The notes: a model not told the origin generated them from the sequence alone. DNA of 25,711 nucleotides from an uncultured Bacteroidia bacterium (GCA_902797895.1 CADBUS010000206.1:1-25711), one strand, 5' to 3'; shown: positions 15,068-24,453, counted from the first letter of the stretch. Translations and numbers: made by a program.

Positions 15068-17542
15068 TCAATTTTCCACTTTATTATATTCACCCTTTAT
15101 TTTCTTGATTTTCAGTAATAAATCTTTATAGTGCAGATTATTTATACCTTTTGACTGCTCTATTTGTTGCATAACTATATTTTCTACCTTGTCTATATGT
15201 TGCAACAGATATAATATAGCATCGCTGTTTGCAGCAGTTACATTGATAGAAACACTCTTCCCCTTCTCATCTGTACTCTTTGAAGGTGTGAGAGCAATGG
15301 CTAACATAGAGAGATAGGCACGATGCAACTGACGGCTGAAGTAATCTTGTTTCTCATCTCTACCGTTCAGAGGCTTCCAAGCAGCACTCATCACATCGTT
15401 CAAATACTCCTCAATTGGATAAACACCGGCCTTCAACTGATTGGCTATCAGGTTGATGTTAAGGAGATAAGCTAATGAAGTACGTGCCCTATTCATCATT
15501 TCATCGTCTGCGTCTGTACCCACTTTATCTATAATAGATTGAGGATAAAGCCAAAACGGAGCTTCAAACACGTGGCGTCCCATCCACTCAATGGCCTCCT
15601 TCTGCCTCTCTTTAGGAGTATATTCGTAAGGTTTCATACCGGGAATGGTATTTTTCTGACGGCCAAGGATATTCCTCTGTACGTGTCCGCAATAACGCTG
15701 GAATTGAGCCCGTACAGACTTATGCATCTCTATAAGCTCATCGTACTGGCTATCTGGTTGTGCTGTCCATTTCTCCAAATTATCCACAACGCGCTTGAGG
15801 TTCTTAACTCCATACTCACTCGCCTTCATATTATTGTCACCAAGACTTTCTGTCTGACTGCGAGGGTCTTGCCCTTTGCCCTCATCGCCGCAATAGGCCA
15901 GGTGCGGATTCTTGCTGAGCATTTTACTTACCTCCTTACGCAGAGCATCACGCTCTGAGTAAGAGTCCTCAAATTCCGGACGATATTGATAGCCCCACTT
16001 AATAGCCCATTTATCATAGTCGTTGATTCGAGGGAACAAGCCGCGCTCAGAAATACCATCCTCAGGCTGAGCAACATAATTAAAGCGGGCATAATCCATA
16101 ATGCTGTAAGTGTGGCCGTGAGCCTCAACCCATTTCTTGTCACGCAATTTCTCCACAGGAGTAAAGTGGCTGGAAATCATATTATGACGCAAACCCAAAG
16201 TATGGCCAACCTCGTGGGAGCTGACAAAACGAATAAGCTCTCCCATCAGTTTGTCATCTAATTTCATCTTTTGGGCTCGTTTATCCAAAGGGGCGCACTG
16301 CGTAATATACCACTTGCGTACTAAGTTCATAACATTGTGATACCAACAAACGTGCGCTTCAATAATCTCACCGGAACGCGGATCAACAATACGAGGTCCG
16401 TAAGCATTTTCGGTCTCAGAAGGTAGGTAGCGTATAAAACTATAACGGGCATCATCTACACTGATGTTACTACCGGCAGGAACCTCTTTGGCAAGAATTG
16501 CATTCTTAAAACCGGCGGCCTCAAAAGCTACATTCCAATCCTCTATTCCTTTCATCAAATATGGAACCCACTTCTTTGGTGTTGCAGGATCGATATAGTA
16601 AACTATAGGCTTTTTAGACTCTGTGAGTTTACCTGCGGCGTATGCTTGTGGATCCTTAGGCTCAAGACGATAACGCTGTACAATTGCATATTTCTTTGAG
16701 GATTCTTCATCTGAGAAGCTGGTGATACGATTCACAAAATACCCCACACGCTCATCCTCTAAACGAGGCGACATAGGCTTTTGGGGAAGCAGCACCATAC
16801 TTGTATTCAAACTAAGCGTAACTGAACCGGACTGGGCAGCAAGAGAGCGGGCTTTGGCAGCACCACCCGAAGCGGCTCCATAGGTGCGCAATGTGCCAAT
16901 TTCGATGTTTGTAGGGAATACCTTCATTGTATCAATAAAGCTGCGCTCTTTTACCAATGTTGAAACCCCTACTATACTACGGTCGCTTTGAGAAAAACCA
17001 CTAATGTGATTATCCTCCATAAATAAATTTGTTACATCAATCAAATAATCACCGGAAAGAGGATCTTTTCCAATAATATCAAATTTCATCACGATGGGGT
17101 CAACCGTAGAGCGCTCCACAAGTAAAGCCATCTGTTGCTTGTCTGATGCCACCTGTGTCTTCATATAGTTACGAAGAAATATCGTACTCTCATTCCTGCG
17201 CTCAAAATAAACGGTATTATGATTAACCTCTTCACCCGGAAGTTTAGCAAATCCCTGTGGCACACTCACAAAGCGAGTAACCACAAGAAACATTCGCTGC
17301 AACATATTTTCAGGAACCTCAAAATACCATTTCCCTTCAATATGCCTTACGGTAAATACGCCCTTCTGCAGAGAGCCTCCCTTGGAGAGCAATTTCTGAT
17401 ATGCAGAAGCTTTGCTATCCTTCAACGTATCACTCTTCTGAAAATTATCTGTAGCCTGCAGGCGGGATGCCATAGCACCCCCCTGCATAGCTAAGATAAG
17501 CAGAAACACTAAAAAATAACGCTTCACAAAAAAACTATTCAT
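15068..17542 (-). CDS. Secreted zinc-dependent metalloprotease, DUF5117/DUF4953 type
   Basis: This 824-residue protein has a signal peptide (about 1-25) and the metzincin zinc site HEVGHTLGLRH (H443, E444, H447, H453), followed by the Met-turn SIMDY (480-484). N-terminal regions (about 45-290) fit DUF5118 and DUF5117, the catalytic region and C-terminal helices fit DUF4953. The site is complete, so it should be an active peptidase in the periplasm or at the surface. Its ATG overlaps the last 8 bases of the susD-like gene, which implies coupled translation, and the TonB receptor follows 5 bases later. Such proteases are often found beside SusCD pairs in Bacteroidota. The placement suggests it trims peptides or proteins bound or imported by the SusCD complex, or frees metal bound to them; the substrate cannot be read from sequence. 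Confidence 0.88.
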   Translation of the reverse strand: MNSFFVKRYFLVFLLILAMQGGAMASRLQATDNFQKSDTLKDSKASAYQKLLSKGGSLQKGVFTVRHIEGKWYFEVPENMLQRMFLVVTRFVSVPQGFAKLPGEEVNHNTVYFERRNESTIFLRNYMKTQVASDKQQMALLVERSTVDPIVMKFDIIGKDPLSGDYLIDVTNLFMEDNHISGFSQSDRSIVGVSTLVKERSFIDTMKVFPTNIEIGTLRTYGAASGGAAKARSLAAQSGSVTLSLNTSMVLLPQKPMSPRLEDERVGYFVNRITSFSDEESSKKYAIVQRYRLEPKDPQAYAAGKLTESKKPIVYYIDPATPKKWVPYLMKGIEDWNVAFEAAGFKNAILAKEVPAGSNISVDDARYSFIRYLPSETENAYGPRIVDPRSGEIIEAHVCWYHNVMNLVRKWYITQCAPLDKRAQKMKLDDKLMGELIRFVSSHEVGHTLGLRHNMISSHFTPVEKLRDKKWVEAHGHTYSIMDYARFNYVAQPEDGISERGLFPRINDYDKWAIKWGYQYRPEFEDSYSERDALRKEVSKMLSKNPHLAYCGDEGKGQDPRSQTESLGDNNMKASEYGVKNLKRVVDNLEKWTAQPDSQYDELIEMHKSVRAQFQRYCGHVQRNILGRQKNTIPGMKPYEYTPKERQKEAIEWMGRHVFEAPFWLYPQSIIDKVGTDADDEMMNRARTSLAYLLNINLIANQLKAGVYPIEEYLNDVMSAAWKPLNGRDEKQDYFSRQLHRAYLSMLAIALTPSKSTDEKGKSVSINVTAANSDAILYLLQHIDKVENIVMQQIEQSKGINNLHYKDLLLKIKKIKGEYNKVEN

Positions 17543-18980
17543 CTGTATTCAAAGTCAAATGAGGGTTACGAGCCCTGGCACTCTTTGGGAACGGTATGAT
17601 ATACATACGAGAATTCGGATTCAAAACATACTTTTTCTTTGGAACTACTGTGGAAATCACAGGAAATTCTCTTGTAATTGTTTTGGCATAATCAGGTTCT
17701 ATGTTCAGTCTCTTCAAATCCCAGAAGCGATGGAAGCCAAAGAGCAACTCCTTGCGGCGCTCAAGAATAATCTGATTCATTGCATCCTTTACATTTGAGG
17801 CAGTTGCACTGCTCTCATCAAATCCCTTTATCCTATTCTTTCTAATCTGTGCCAAGGTCTTCATAGCACCGCTTACATCACCTAAACGAGCCTGACACTC
17901 AGCCTTTATCAAATAAATCTCTGCTGTACGGAGCCCTACTGTAGAATAGTAGAAACGGTTAAGCGTAGCACCGGACAACCAGCAAGAAGCACCGGCTCCC
18001 ACCTCAAAATAATAAGCATACGCACCGGTACCTATATTATTCTGGAAGAATAGTGCATAACGCTGATCATTAGTCTGATCGAACAAATCTGTAAGCTCCT
18101 TGCTTATCTGCCCGTAATTATACATCAAAGTGCCGGTAAAACCAACAGAAGATGTTGTTGGATCGAGCACCTCCGGATTTCCATCCTTTCCTCCGGTATA
18201 ACGGTAATCTGTATTGCTTGTTACCCTGCTGATTTTAGTATAATCCACCAATGTGTTGTTCAAAGCAAGGCACTGTTCTGCAGCATCTTTAGCTGCTTGC
18301 CAATCGCGATGGAAAAGGCATACAAGAGCTTTTAGACCATAACCGTATGCTTTAGATGGATGACCTAACAAATCCGGAGTCTCTTGTAAGTAAGGCAATG
18401 CCTCATCAATCTCCTTCATAATAAAGCTGTAAACCTCCTCCACAGTAGATTTCTTTGGAGAGGCCTCCAAATCATACTTATCCATAATGGCTATACCGCC
18501 GTCTGTTGCTGCAGTAGCCGGATTGTAGGCCTTGGCATAAGTGTTTACCACCACAAAATGTTCCCAGGCGCGCAACAAGCGGGCCTCTGCCATTCCCAAT
18601 TGCTTGATACGCTCCTCGCCGGGAACATTCATTATATTGTCTATCACAATATTGTAACGGAGTATATACTTATAGGCATTCTCGTAAAGATTGTTCTGAG
18701 CAAGTTCGGTACGGTCTGCACTCTCATTAAAAGTATAATTGATACCATCTAATGTAGTATTCTCATTGCCAAGGATATTCGACTCTTTGCTATAAGCATC
18801 GTCTGTCAAAAGTGCATAGCAGGTAGGCCAATAAGTGCGGTTAGGCATCAATATAAGTTCATAATATGTATATGCCGAATCCACTGTAACAACCCCCTTG
18901 GGTGTAATATCTATATATTTGTCACAAGCAGAGACCATAAAGCCTGCCGCCAAAAATATAATCCATAGTAACTTTTTCAT
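17535..18980 (-). CDS. SusD/RagB-family surface lipoprotein
   Basis: The protein has 481 residues from ATG 18980. The lipoprotein signal ends MVSAC, with the lipidated Cys at residue 19. SusD-type features follow: an N-terminal ITPKG segment, helical TPR-like stretches (LGMAEARLLRAWEHFVVVNTYAKAYN; STVEEVYSFIMKEIDEALPYL), a substrate region, and a C-terminal ERRKELLFGFHRFWDLKRLN, which is the family signature. SusD proteins cap the SusC barrel and capture ligand at the cell surface. No carbohydrate enzyme is present nearby, whereas a metalloprotease overlaps it by 8 bases, so a peptide ligand of the RagAB kind is more likely than a glycan. A TTG six bases upstream was rejected in favour of ATG. 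It starts 23 bases after the susC-like gene. Confidence 0.93.
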   Translation of the reverse strand: MKKLLWIIFLAAGFMVSACDKYIDITPKGVVTVDSAYTYYELILMPNRTYWPTCYALLTDDAYSKESNILGNENTTLDGINYTFNESADRTELAQNNLYENAYKYILRYNIVIDNIMNVPGEERIKQLGMAEARLLRAWEHFVVVNTYAKAYNPATAATDGGIAIMDKYDLEASPKKSTVEEVYSFIMKEIDEALPYLQETPDLLGHPSKAYGYGLKALVCLFHRDWQAAKDAAEQCLALNNTLVDYTKISRVTSNTDYRYTGGKDGNPEVLDPTTSSVGFTGTLMYNYGQISKELTDLFDQTNDQRYALFFQNNIGTGAYAYYFEVGAGASCWLSGATLNRFYYSTVGLRTAEIYLIKAECQARLGDVSGAMKTLAQIRKNRIKGFDESSATASNVKDAMNQIILERRKELLFGFHRFWDLKRLNIEPDYAKTITREFPVISTVVPKKKYVLNPNSRMYIIPFPKSARARNPHLTLNTDE

Positions 18981-19003
18981 AACCAATTATGTTTTATTAG
19001 AAA

Positions 19004-22000
19004 CTAAAAACTTGTAGAAAGACCGATAGAGAAAGTGCGTGGGAGATTTACCGCTCTGGTTCCTGAACCCAATCCATACGACTCCGGATCTATATCTCTA
19101 CCCACCTTGCTCCAGCAGAAAAGATTGTTAAACTGTAGCGTGAGCTTCATATTGTTAAGATACAATGTCTTACAAAGATTCTTAGGCATATTGTATGCTA
19201 AGCTGATGCTGCGTAATTTCAAATAATCGGCATCCTTCACCTGCTTATCTGAATACTTCCACCAAGCGGCAAAATCGCTGGAATACTGACGTGCGGTGGC
19301 ATCCATATCGATATACATACGAACACCATCTGCATTACTCTTGCTCCAACGGTCCAGAATATGTGTATTACGCATTGTGTATCCGCTCTCACCCAAATCT
19401 GCAACATCTAAACGCAGTTTATTTCCTCCGGCATAAACAAAGAGCGCGTTAAGTTCAAGACTCTTATAACGGAAGTTCAGATTTAACGAGCCGTTATAAG
19501 TTGGGGTGATGGTACCCATATTTACCAATGCATCAGTACCTTTAAGAGTAGAAGCGTGTTGCAGATCTACTACATTGCCACTGCTGTCAAACTCTACCAT
19601 CTCATTGCCCTCGCTATCAAGAATTACAGGATAGCCGTTCACTATGCGGCCAAGACGATAAGCCCACAATGTATTGTAGCTTGTACCTTTCTTAAAATAG
19701 TTGGTAGGCGAGGTAATATAGTTATTTGCTACCCAGTTTGGATCTTCATCTACAGCAAGAACTTTGTTCCTGTTTATGGCGTGTGTGATTGTGGCAGAAA
19801 ATCCCCAATCTGTGGTATTTATAATGTTTCCTGTAAGGGAGACCTCAAATCCTCTGTTACGAATCTCACCATTGTTAACTACGCGGCTCTCTGTTCCGAG
19901 TGTAGAGTCCATAAAACGGCGTACTAACAAATCGCTACCGTGGCGATTGTAATACTCAAAACCACCGGTAATGCGACTATCAAACAGACGGAAGTCTAAA
20001 CCGATATTGGTTGTAGCTGTCTTTTCCCATCTCAATTTAGGGTTAGGAAGATCATCACCATCATAATCGAGATAAGTCAATCCTTGGCCGAGTGGCTGCA
20101 GTGAGGTGCTAATTTTCTTATACTTAGCCACAAAATAGGTAGTACTTGACTGATCTACATTACCATTTATACCGTATGAGGCACGCAATTTCAGATAGTT
20201 GAGCCAAGATGAGGTTGATTTCATAAATGGCTCATCTGAGATTGTCCAACCTGCACCTATTGACCATAGAGGCTTCTTCTGCTCGCGGGTGTCAAGACCA
20301 AACAAATCTGCCTCATCCCAACGAATACTGGCCGATGCGTTATATCTGTATTTGTAAGTATAGTTACCGGTAATATAGTAAGAAGCATAACGATGCTTTA
20401 CATCGCTCTTGGAAACAGACGGACCACTCAATCTGGTTGTTCTGCCAAGCATAACACTCTCAACGCCTGTGGTTGCCAAAGTTTCCCAATCCATACGGCT
20501 ACCGGTTAATGATTGAGGATTATATCCAAAAATGCGTTCCTCTATTACCGGAGGGGTATGACTCTGACGGAACTCCAAGCCGGTTGCAGCATTAACTGTG
20601 TGAACACCACCAAAAGTTTTATCAAAAGTTAACTGGTTACGCAGTGTATAACGCTTTGAAGATGAACCGAATTGGCTATAACGAGCCCCGTCCGGCAAAT
20701 GACTCACACCGCTACCATCAACCAATGCGTTATGCGTCATACGCATAACATAGCTATCACGAGCACTTAACAACTCGCGTTTATAATCTGTCCATTCATA
20801 CTGATATAAGAAAGAGTACTTAAACATATCAGTAATCTTGAAATCGGCACTCACAAAAGGACGAATGCGAACACGGCGTGAATTTTCAATATTCTCATCC
20901 AATATAGCCAACGGGCTGAAATCAAAAGACATAAAAGCAGGATCGTTGAAGTATTTACGGGCCACTGTACCATTTACAGCGGAGCTTGAGTAATTACCAA
21001 TACTTCCGTATGGCATAACTACCGGATTTCCAGCCTCATCTACAATGGAAGTATAAGGGAAAAACGACTCCTGTGTAAAAGTTGTTTCAGGCGACTTTGA
21101 ATGAGACATACGCATATCAATACCGGCATTGAGTGTCAGCCATTTCTTTACATCAAAGCTCGATTTGAAATAGACACCTAAAGAGTTGCCATTATCATTG
21201 ATCATACGATTCTTATTCTGCTGAAAATTAAATGAGACATACTGATTGCTGTGCGAAGTACGGTTAGAGAGTGAGATATTATACTTCTGCGTAACTTCAT
21301 TGCGCCACATATTGTTGCGGAACTGATCGTAATAGTTGATATTGCGCCATTTAGCTAAAGTAGCATCAACCTCTGCATCTGTAATCACGCCATCGTGCTG
21401 ATCGCGATATAGCTGATAGAGAGGGTTATAGTAGTCTGGAGAGGTGAAATAGTTATCAACCCCACCAGCCTTCTCGATAGCTGCCTTATACATTTCTGTT
21501 TGGAAATCAATCAAATCGCCTGAATTAGCATAATGCATACTCTTGAAGTTAGGCTTAGTGCTGATAAACCAATCTGCATTTACATTTACCTTAATTCCAT
21601 TATCCCTACCCTGCTTTGTGGTGATAACAATCACACCATTGGCAGCCAAAGCACCATAAATACTGCTGGCAGCGGCATCTTTCAAAACAGTTACAGACTC
21701 CACATCATAAGGATTAATCTCATCGAGAGTCATACTTGTTGGGATATTATCAATAACTATAAGAGGCTGTGTACCAACATTATTAGAAAAAGTTCCCACA
21801 CCTCTAAGGATAGGAGTACTCTCGCCTGTATTAGGATTTATATCAAAGCGAAGACCTGCTACCTGACCCTCCAAAGAACTCATCAAATCCTTATGTGTCT
21901 GCTGGCTCAATTTCTTGCTATCTACAAAACCAAAGGCACCGGTGGCGTTGGTACGCTTAATTGTCTGATAACCTGTTATCACAACATTATCCAACCACAA

Positions 22001-22588
22001 CGCATCATCTTCCATATTAAAATTAACCAACCTTCCAAAAGATGCACGAGTTTCAATTGTACGCTTGCCGACAAAAGAGATAGAGATGCGATCGTTATTA
22101 CTATTGCAACGCAAAGTAAAACGACCATCGCTATCTGTTACTGCAGTTGTCTGATTGTCTAAGTTGCGCACCACAACCCCTTGCATAGGAAGTTTATCCT
22201 CATCCAATACCCTACCGGACATTGTCTGGTTAGATTGAGGCTTGTCTTGAGCCCCCTTCACCCTGCTGATATAAATAAACTGCCCATCTACCTTACACTC
22301 CAAAGGTTTTCCTTTGATAAGCAGTTTTACAGCATCTACAGCAGCCAAATCTTTTATATCTGTATCTGCAGTAAAAGACTCTACATCGGAGTAGGTAAAC
22401 TGCACGCGGTAGTAGCCCGATTGGCGCTCTATGGCGCGTAAGGCATCTGAGAGCTTTACACCTTTGCATTTGCAACTAATCAACTTTGTTCCGGTTGTCT
22501 GTGCAGATATATTCACAGGCATACAAAACAACATTAGCATAGCAATAGCCACTCCCATTAAATGGATAAGATGGTTCTTTTCTTTCAT
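19004..22588 (-). CDS. SusC/RagA-family TonB-dependent transporter with STN signalling domain
   Basis: From ATG 22588 the protein has 1194 residues: signal peptide (about 1-30), STN domain (about 37-110, LSDALRAIERQSGYY...), a carboxypeptidase-D-like beta-sandwich (about 123-190, SGRVLDEDKLPMQGVVV), the plug with SusC motifs (LIVIDNIPTSMTLDEINPYD and VLKDAAASSIYGALAANGVI), then the barrel ending GLSTSF. SusC imports large ligands across the outer membrane using TonB energy. The STN domain contacts a FecR anti-sigma factor, and the gene for one lies just upstream, so this transporter is the likely sensor of the operon. I preferred the ATG at 22588 because it begins a proper signal peptide; 45 bases of additional open frame lie upstream. 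The SusD-type partner follows after 23 bases. Confidence 0.94.
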   Translation of the reverse strand: MKEKNHLIHLMGVAIAMLMLFCMPVNISAQTTGTKLISCKCKGVKLSDALRAIERQSGYYRVQFTYSDVESFTADTDIKDLAAVDAVKLLIKGKPLECKVDGQFIYISRVKGAQDKPQSNQTMSGRVLDEDKLPMQGVVVRNLDNQTTAVTDSDGRFTLRCNSNNDRISISFVGKRTIETRASFGRLVNFNMEDDALWLDNVVITGYQTIKRTNATGAFGFVDSKKLSQQTHKDLMSSLEGQVAGLRFDINPNTGESTPILRGVGTFSNNVGTQPLIVIDNIPTSMTLDEINPYDVESVTVLKDAAASSIYGALAANGVIVITTKQGRDNGIKVNVNADWFISTKPNFKSMHYANSGDLIDFQTEMYKAAIEKAGGVDNYFTSPDYYNPLYQLYRDQHDGVITDAEVDATLAKWRNINYYDQFRNNMWRNEVTQKYNISLSNRTSHSNQYVSFNFQQNKNRMINDNGNSLGVYFKSSFDVKKWLTLNAGIDMRMSHSKSPETTFTQESFFPYTSIVDEAGNPVVMPYGSIGNYSSSAVNGTVARKYFNDPAFMSFDFSPLAILDENIENSRRVRIRPFVSADFKITDMFKYSFLYQYEWTDYKRELLSARDSYVMRMTHNALVDGSGVSHLPDGARYSQFGSSSKRYTLRNQLTFDKTFGGVHTVNAATGLEFRQSHTPPVIEERIFGYNPQSLTGSRMDWETLATTGVESVMLGRTTRLSGPSVSKSDVKHRYASYYITGNYTYKYRYNASASIRWDEADLFGLDTREQKKPLWSIGAGWTISDEPFMKSTSSWLNYLKLRASYGINGNVDQSSTTYFVAKYKKISTSLQPLGQGLTYLDYDGDDLPNPKLRWEKTATTNIGLDFRLFDSRITGGFEYYNRHGSDLLVRRFMDSTLGTESRVVNNGEIRNRGFEVSLTGNIINTTDWGFSATITHAINRNKVLAVDEDPNWVANNYITSPTNYFKKGTSYNTLWAYRLGRIVNGYPVILDSEGNEMVEFDSSGNVVDLQHASTLKGTDALVNMGTITPTYNGSLNLNFRYKSLELNALFVYAGGNKLRLDVADLGESGYTMRNTHILDRWSKSNADGVRMYIDMDATARQYSSDFAAWWKYSDKQVKDADYLKLRSISLAYNMPKNLCKTLYLNNMKLTLQFNNLFCWSKVGRDIDPESYGLGSGTRAVNLPRTFSIGLSTSF

Positions 22589-22609
22589 AAATATGAATGT
22601 TAGTAAAAT

Positions 22610-22640
22610 GTTCGTCTGCTTAAAAACGAACAAAAACGAA
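22610..22640. repeat. Small inverted and direct repeats between the fecR and susC genes
   Basis: An inverted repeat GTTCGT (22610-22615) and ACGAAC (22626-22631) has a 10-base spacer. It overlaps two direct copies of AAAAACGAA (22622-22630 and 22632-22640). This 72-base spacer is the widest gap in the operon and shows no TAnnTTTG box. It could hold a second, sigma-dependent promoter or an RNA processing site; the evidence is thin. Confidence 0.4.
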
Positions 22641-22660
22641 ATCGGTTACCTCAAAAATAA

Positions 22661-23887
22661 TTATCTGACAATTATTTTATTTCCAAAGCTCACAATTTTG
22701 GTATCCATAAGAAGATTTAGCTTATCAAGTGTTTGTTGGAGCGTTTCACCTCTTAGTGCACTAAAATGTATCTTCTCGTTTAATTTTCCCCTATTCTCAA
22801 ACAATACGCTCACATTATACCAACGGCCAATCTCCTGCAAAGCCGCCTCAAGAGTTTTGTCGTGAAAATAAAAGAATCCTTTGGTCCACTGATTTACATC
22901 GTATGTGTTTACCGGATGAACACTAATATGACCGTCATTACCAAGATTTGCCGCCTCGCCCGGCTGCAATACAATGTGTGCAGAGGTTTCATCCGCCTTG
23001 AGAATCTCCACGCTGCCGTTTACAAGTGCAACTTGAGCATTTTCTGTATCATAGTTACGGAAATTGAACTCTGTACCAAGCACTCTCACATTCATCTTGT
23101 CTGTAGTTACTATAAAAGGTTTTTGCTCATCGCGCGCCACCTTAAAGTAGGCCTCACCTACAAGTTCTACGTGCCTGGTGTCTGTAAAAGCTGTTGGAAA
23201 TTCTAATGAACTCTCCGCATTAAGCCAAACCTCTGAGCCGTCCGGCAATATAATCTTGAGATCCATACCGCGCGGTGTTTTGAGCGTTCTATATCTCGGC
23301 TCCTCTTTGGTTTTACTCTGCCCAACAGAAGAGGTGGTGCCGGTGGTTGCTGTTCCTGCCTCATAAAAAGAGATGGAGTCGCTTGGTTGTAAAGTCTGCT
23401 CCTTCTCCCCATCGATGAGCATAATAAGGTTCTGAGGAGTATCGTCATACTCAAGAACTGTAAGCAGATTGCTATTCTCTATATTATTATTCTCATTTGG
23501 ATGCCAAAGTAAAAGAACCGCCAATAACATAGCAGCGGCACCGCTCAAGGCTGCCAACGCATAACCAAAGGTCTGACGGAAAAAGGCAGAATTCTCTCTC
23601 TTTGATGTTTTTGGCTCTTCTATATTTTGCGCACAGAATTGCTCCCAAGCCTTTTCAACATCCGGAGCAGGTGTCTCTGAACGTTTTATTGCTTGTTTGG
23701 CTCGCAGCACAGCAATATACTCCAAACGATGCTGCTCGTCTGTAAAGAATTCACGCACTTGATCCTCTGTGTAATCCTGAGGATGCTCCATTATATCGGC
23801 TAAATCTATATCTGAAAGTTTCTTCTCCATTTGCGTAATAACAAATTCTGTTTCTTTTAAAAACGAATGAGACCTACATTCGGTCAT
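22661..23887 (-). CDS. FecR-family transmembrane anti-sigma factor
   Basis: The protein has 408 residues. A cytoplasmic N-terminal part (1-106) would bind the sigma factor, a membrane helix lies at about 107-128 (FGYALAALSGAAAMLLAVLLLW), and the periplasmic FecR domain spans about 205-297 (TPRGMDLKIILPDGSEVWLN, then VELVGEAYFKVA and KPFIV). A C-terminal DUF4974-like region (about 339-408) is the usual contact with the receptor STN domain. FecR proteins hold, or help activate, their ECF sigma factor until the outer-membrane transporter binds ligand. The ATG overlaps the sigma gene stop as ATGA, supporting this start over the internal Met20. The STN-bearing susC-like gene follows after 72 bases. 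Confidence 0.94.
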   Translation of the reverse strand: MTECRSHSFLKETEFVITQMEKKLSDIDLADIMEHPQDYTEDQVREFFTDEQHRLEYIAVLRAKQAIKRSETPAPDVEKAWEQFCAQNIEEPKTSKRENSAFFRQTFGYALAALSGAAAMLLAVLLLWHPNENNNIENSNLLTVLEYDDTPQNLIMLIDGEKEQTLQPSDSISFYEAGTATTGTTSSVGQSKTKEEPRYRTLKTPRGMDLKIILPDGSEVWLNAESSLEFPTAFTDTRHVELVGEAYFKVARDEQKPFIVTTDKMNVRVLGTEFNFRNYDTENAQVALVNGSVEILKADETSAHIVLQPGEAANLGNDGHISVHPVNTYDVNQWTKGFFYFHDKTLEAALQEIGRWYNVSVLFENRGKLNEKIHFSALRGETLQQTLDKLNLLMDTKIVSFGNKIIVR

Positions 23888-24402
23888 CCTTTTTTATGTT
23901 TTTTTAACTTTTCTCTCAGAAAGCTAAAGGCCTTCACCATATATTTATGTACAGATGAAGCACTTAAACCCAACTCTTCTGCCACTTCTGCATAGCGTTT
24001 TCCGTCAATTTGGCAGCGTTTGAAAACATAACGCTCACGCTCAGGCAACTCCTCTATACCTTTGAACATATAGTTTATCTCTTCATCTGTCTCATAGGAA
24101 TATGCCTCGTGCCACCCTTTCTCAACTTCAAGAAAAACTTTATGATAGCCTACCATAGCCTGTTTGCGACGCACGTGGTCAATGGCTCGGTTTCTCACAG
24201 AGATATAAAGATAGGCATCCAAATCCTTATCGCGTAAACGGTCATACTGCTCCCACGCCTTTCCGAAGACAGCCCCCACAATATCCTTAGCCCACTCCTC
24301 GTCTCCAACAATATCAAGTGCGCAATAAAACAATTTGGTGTAATTCTCTTTGAAAAAGAGACCAAACTCGTTTTGTAAGTAATTTTTAGTAACTACTACC
24401 AT
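23884..24402 (-). CDS. ECF-type RNA polymerase sigma factor (FecI-like)
   Basis: The 172-residue protein has sigma region 2 (about 10-82, including DIVGAVFGKAWE and the HVRRK segment that melts and reads the -10) and region 4 (about 115-167, with the helix-turn-helix RYAEVAEELGLSASSVHKYMVKAF). No region 1 or 3 is present, which is the ECF layout. It would recruit RNA polymerase to this operon, and perhaps elsewhere, once released by the FecR protein encoded next with an ATGA overlap. The 51 bases between its start and the preceding terminator contain no good TAnnTTTG box, so its own expression may depend on itself or on a non-consensus promoter. Confidence 0.94.
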   Translation of the reverse strand: MVVVTKNYLQNEFGLFFKENYTKLFYCALDIVGDEEWAKDIVGAVFGKAWEQYDRLRDKDLDAYLYISVRNRAIDHVRRKQAMVGYHKVFLEVEKGWHEAYSYETDEEINYMFKGIEELPERERYVFKRCQIDGKRYAEVAEELGLSASSVHKYMVKAFSFLREKLKKHKKG

Positions 24403-24453
24403 AATACTTTGCGAATGTAATAAAAAATAGAGAAAGGCACTACTATATGATAC

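Larger units (their letters stand above)
12429..24402 (-). other. Seven-gene operon: sigma, FecR, SusC, SusD, metalloprotease, TonB receptor, HMA protein
   Basis: Seven same-strand genes have gaps of -4, 72, 23, -8, 5 and 42 bases. The unit is bounded upstream by the terminator at 24454-24493 and downstream by the one at 12377-12406. The first two genes are regulators, the third bears the matching STN sensor domain, and the rest are exported, which supports one self-regulated surface system. Confidence 0.82.

Noticed and set aside
21533..22162. 209-codon open frame antisense to the susC-like gene
   Set aside because: Low-likelihood composition and lies entirely opposite conserved SusC plug sequence.
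17535..22588. Classical polysaccharide utilisation locus
   Set aside because: SusCD is present but no glycoside hydrolase, lyase, sulfatase or hybrid two-component regulator is seen; the regulator is sigma/FecR and the neighbour is a peptidase.
23859..23867. Third copy of AAAAACGAA near the fecR start, as part of a regulatory repeat set
   Set aside because: It lies within coding sequence and a 9-base A-rich match is expected by chance in this composition.
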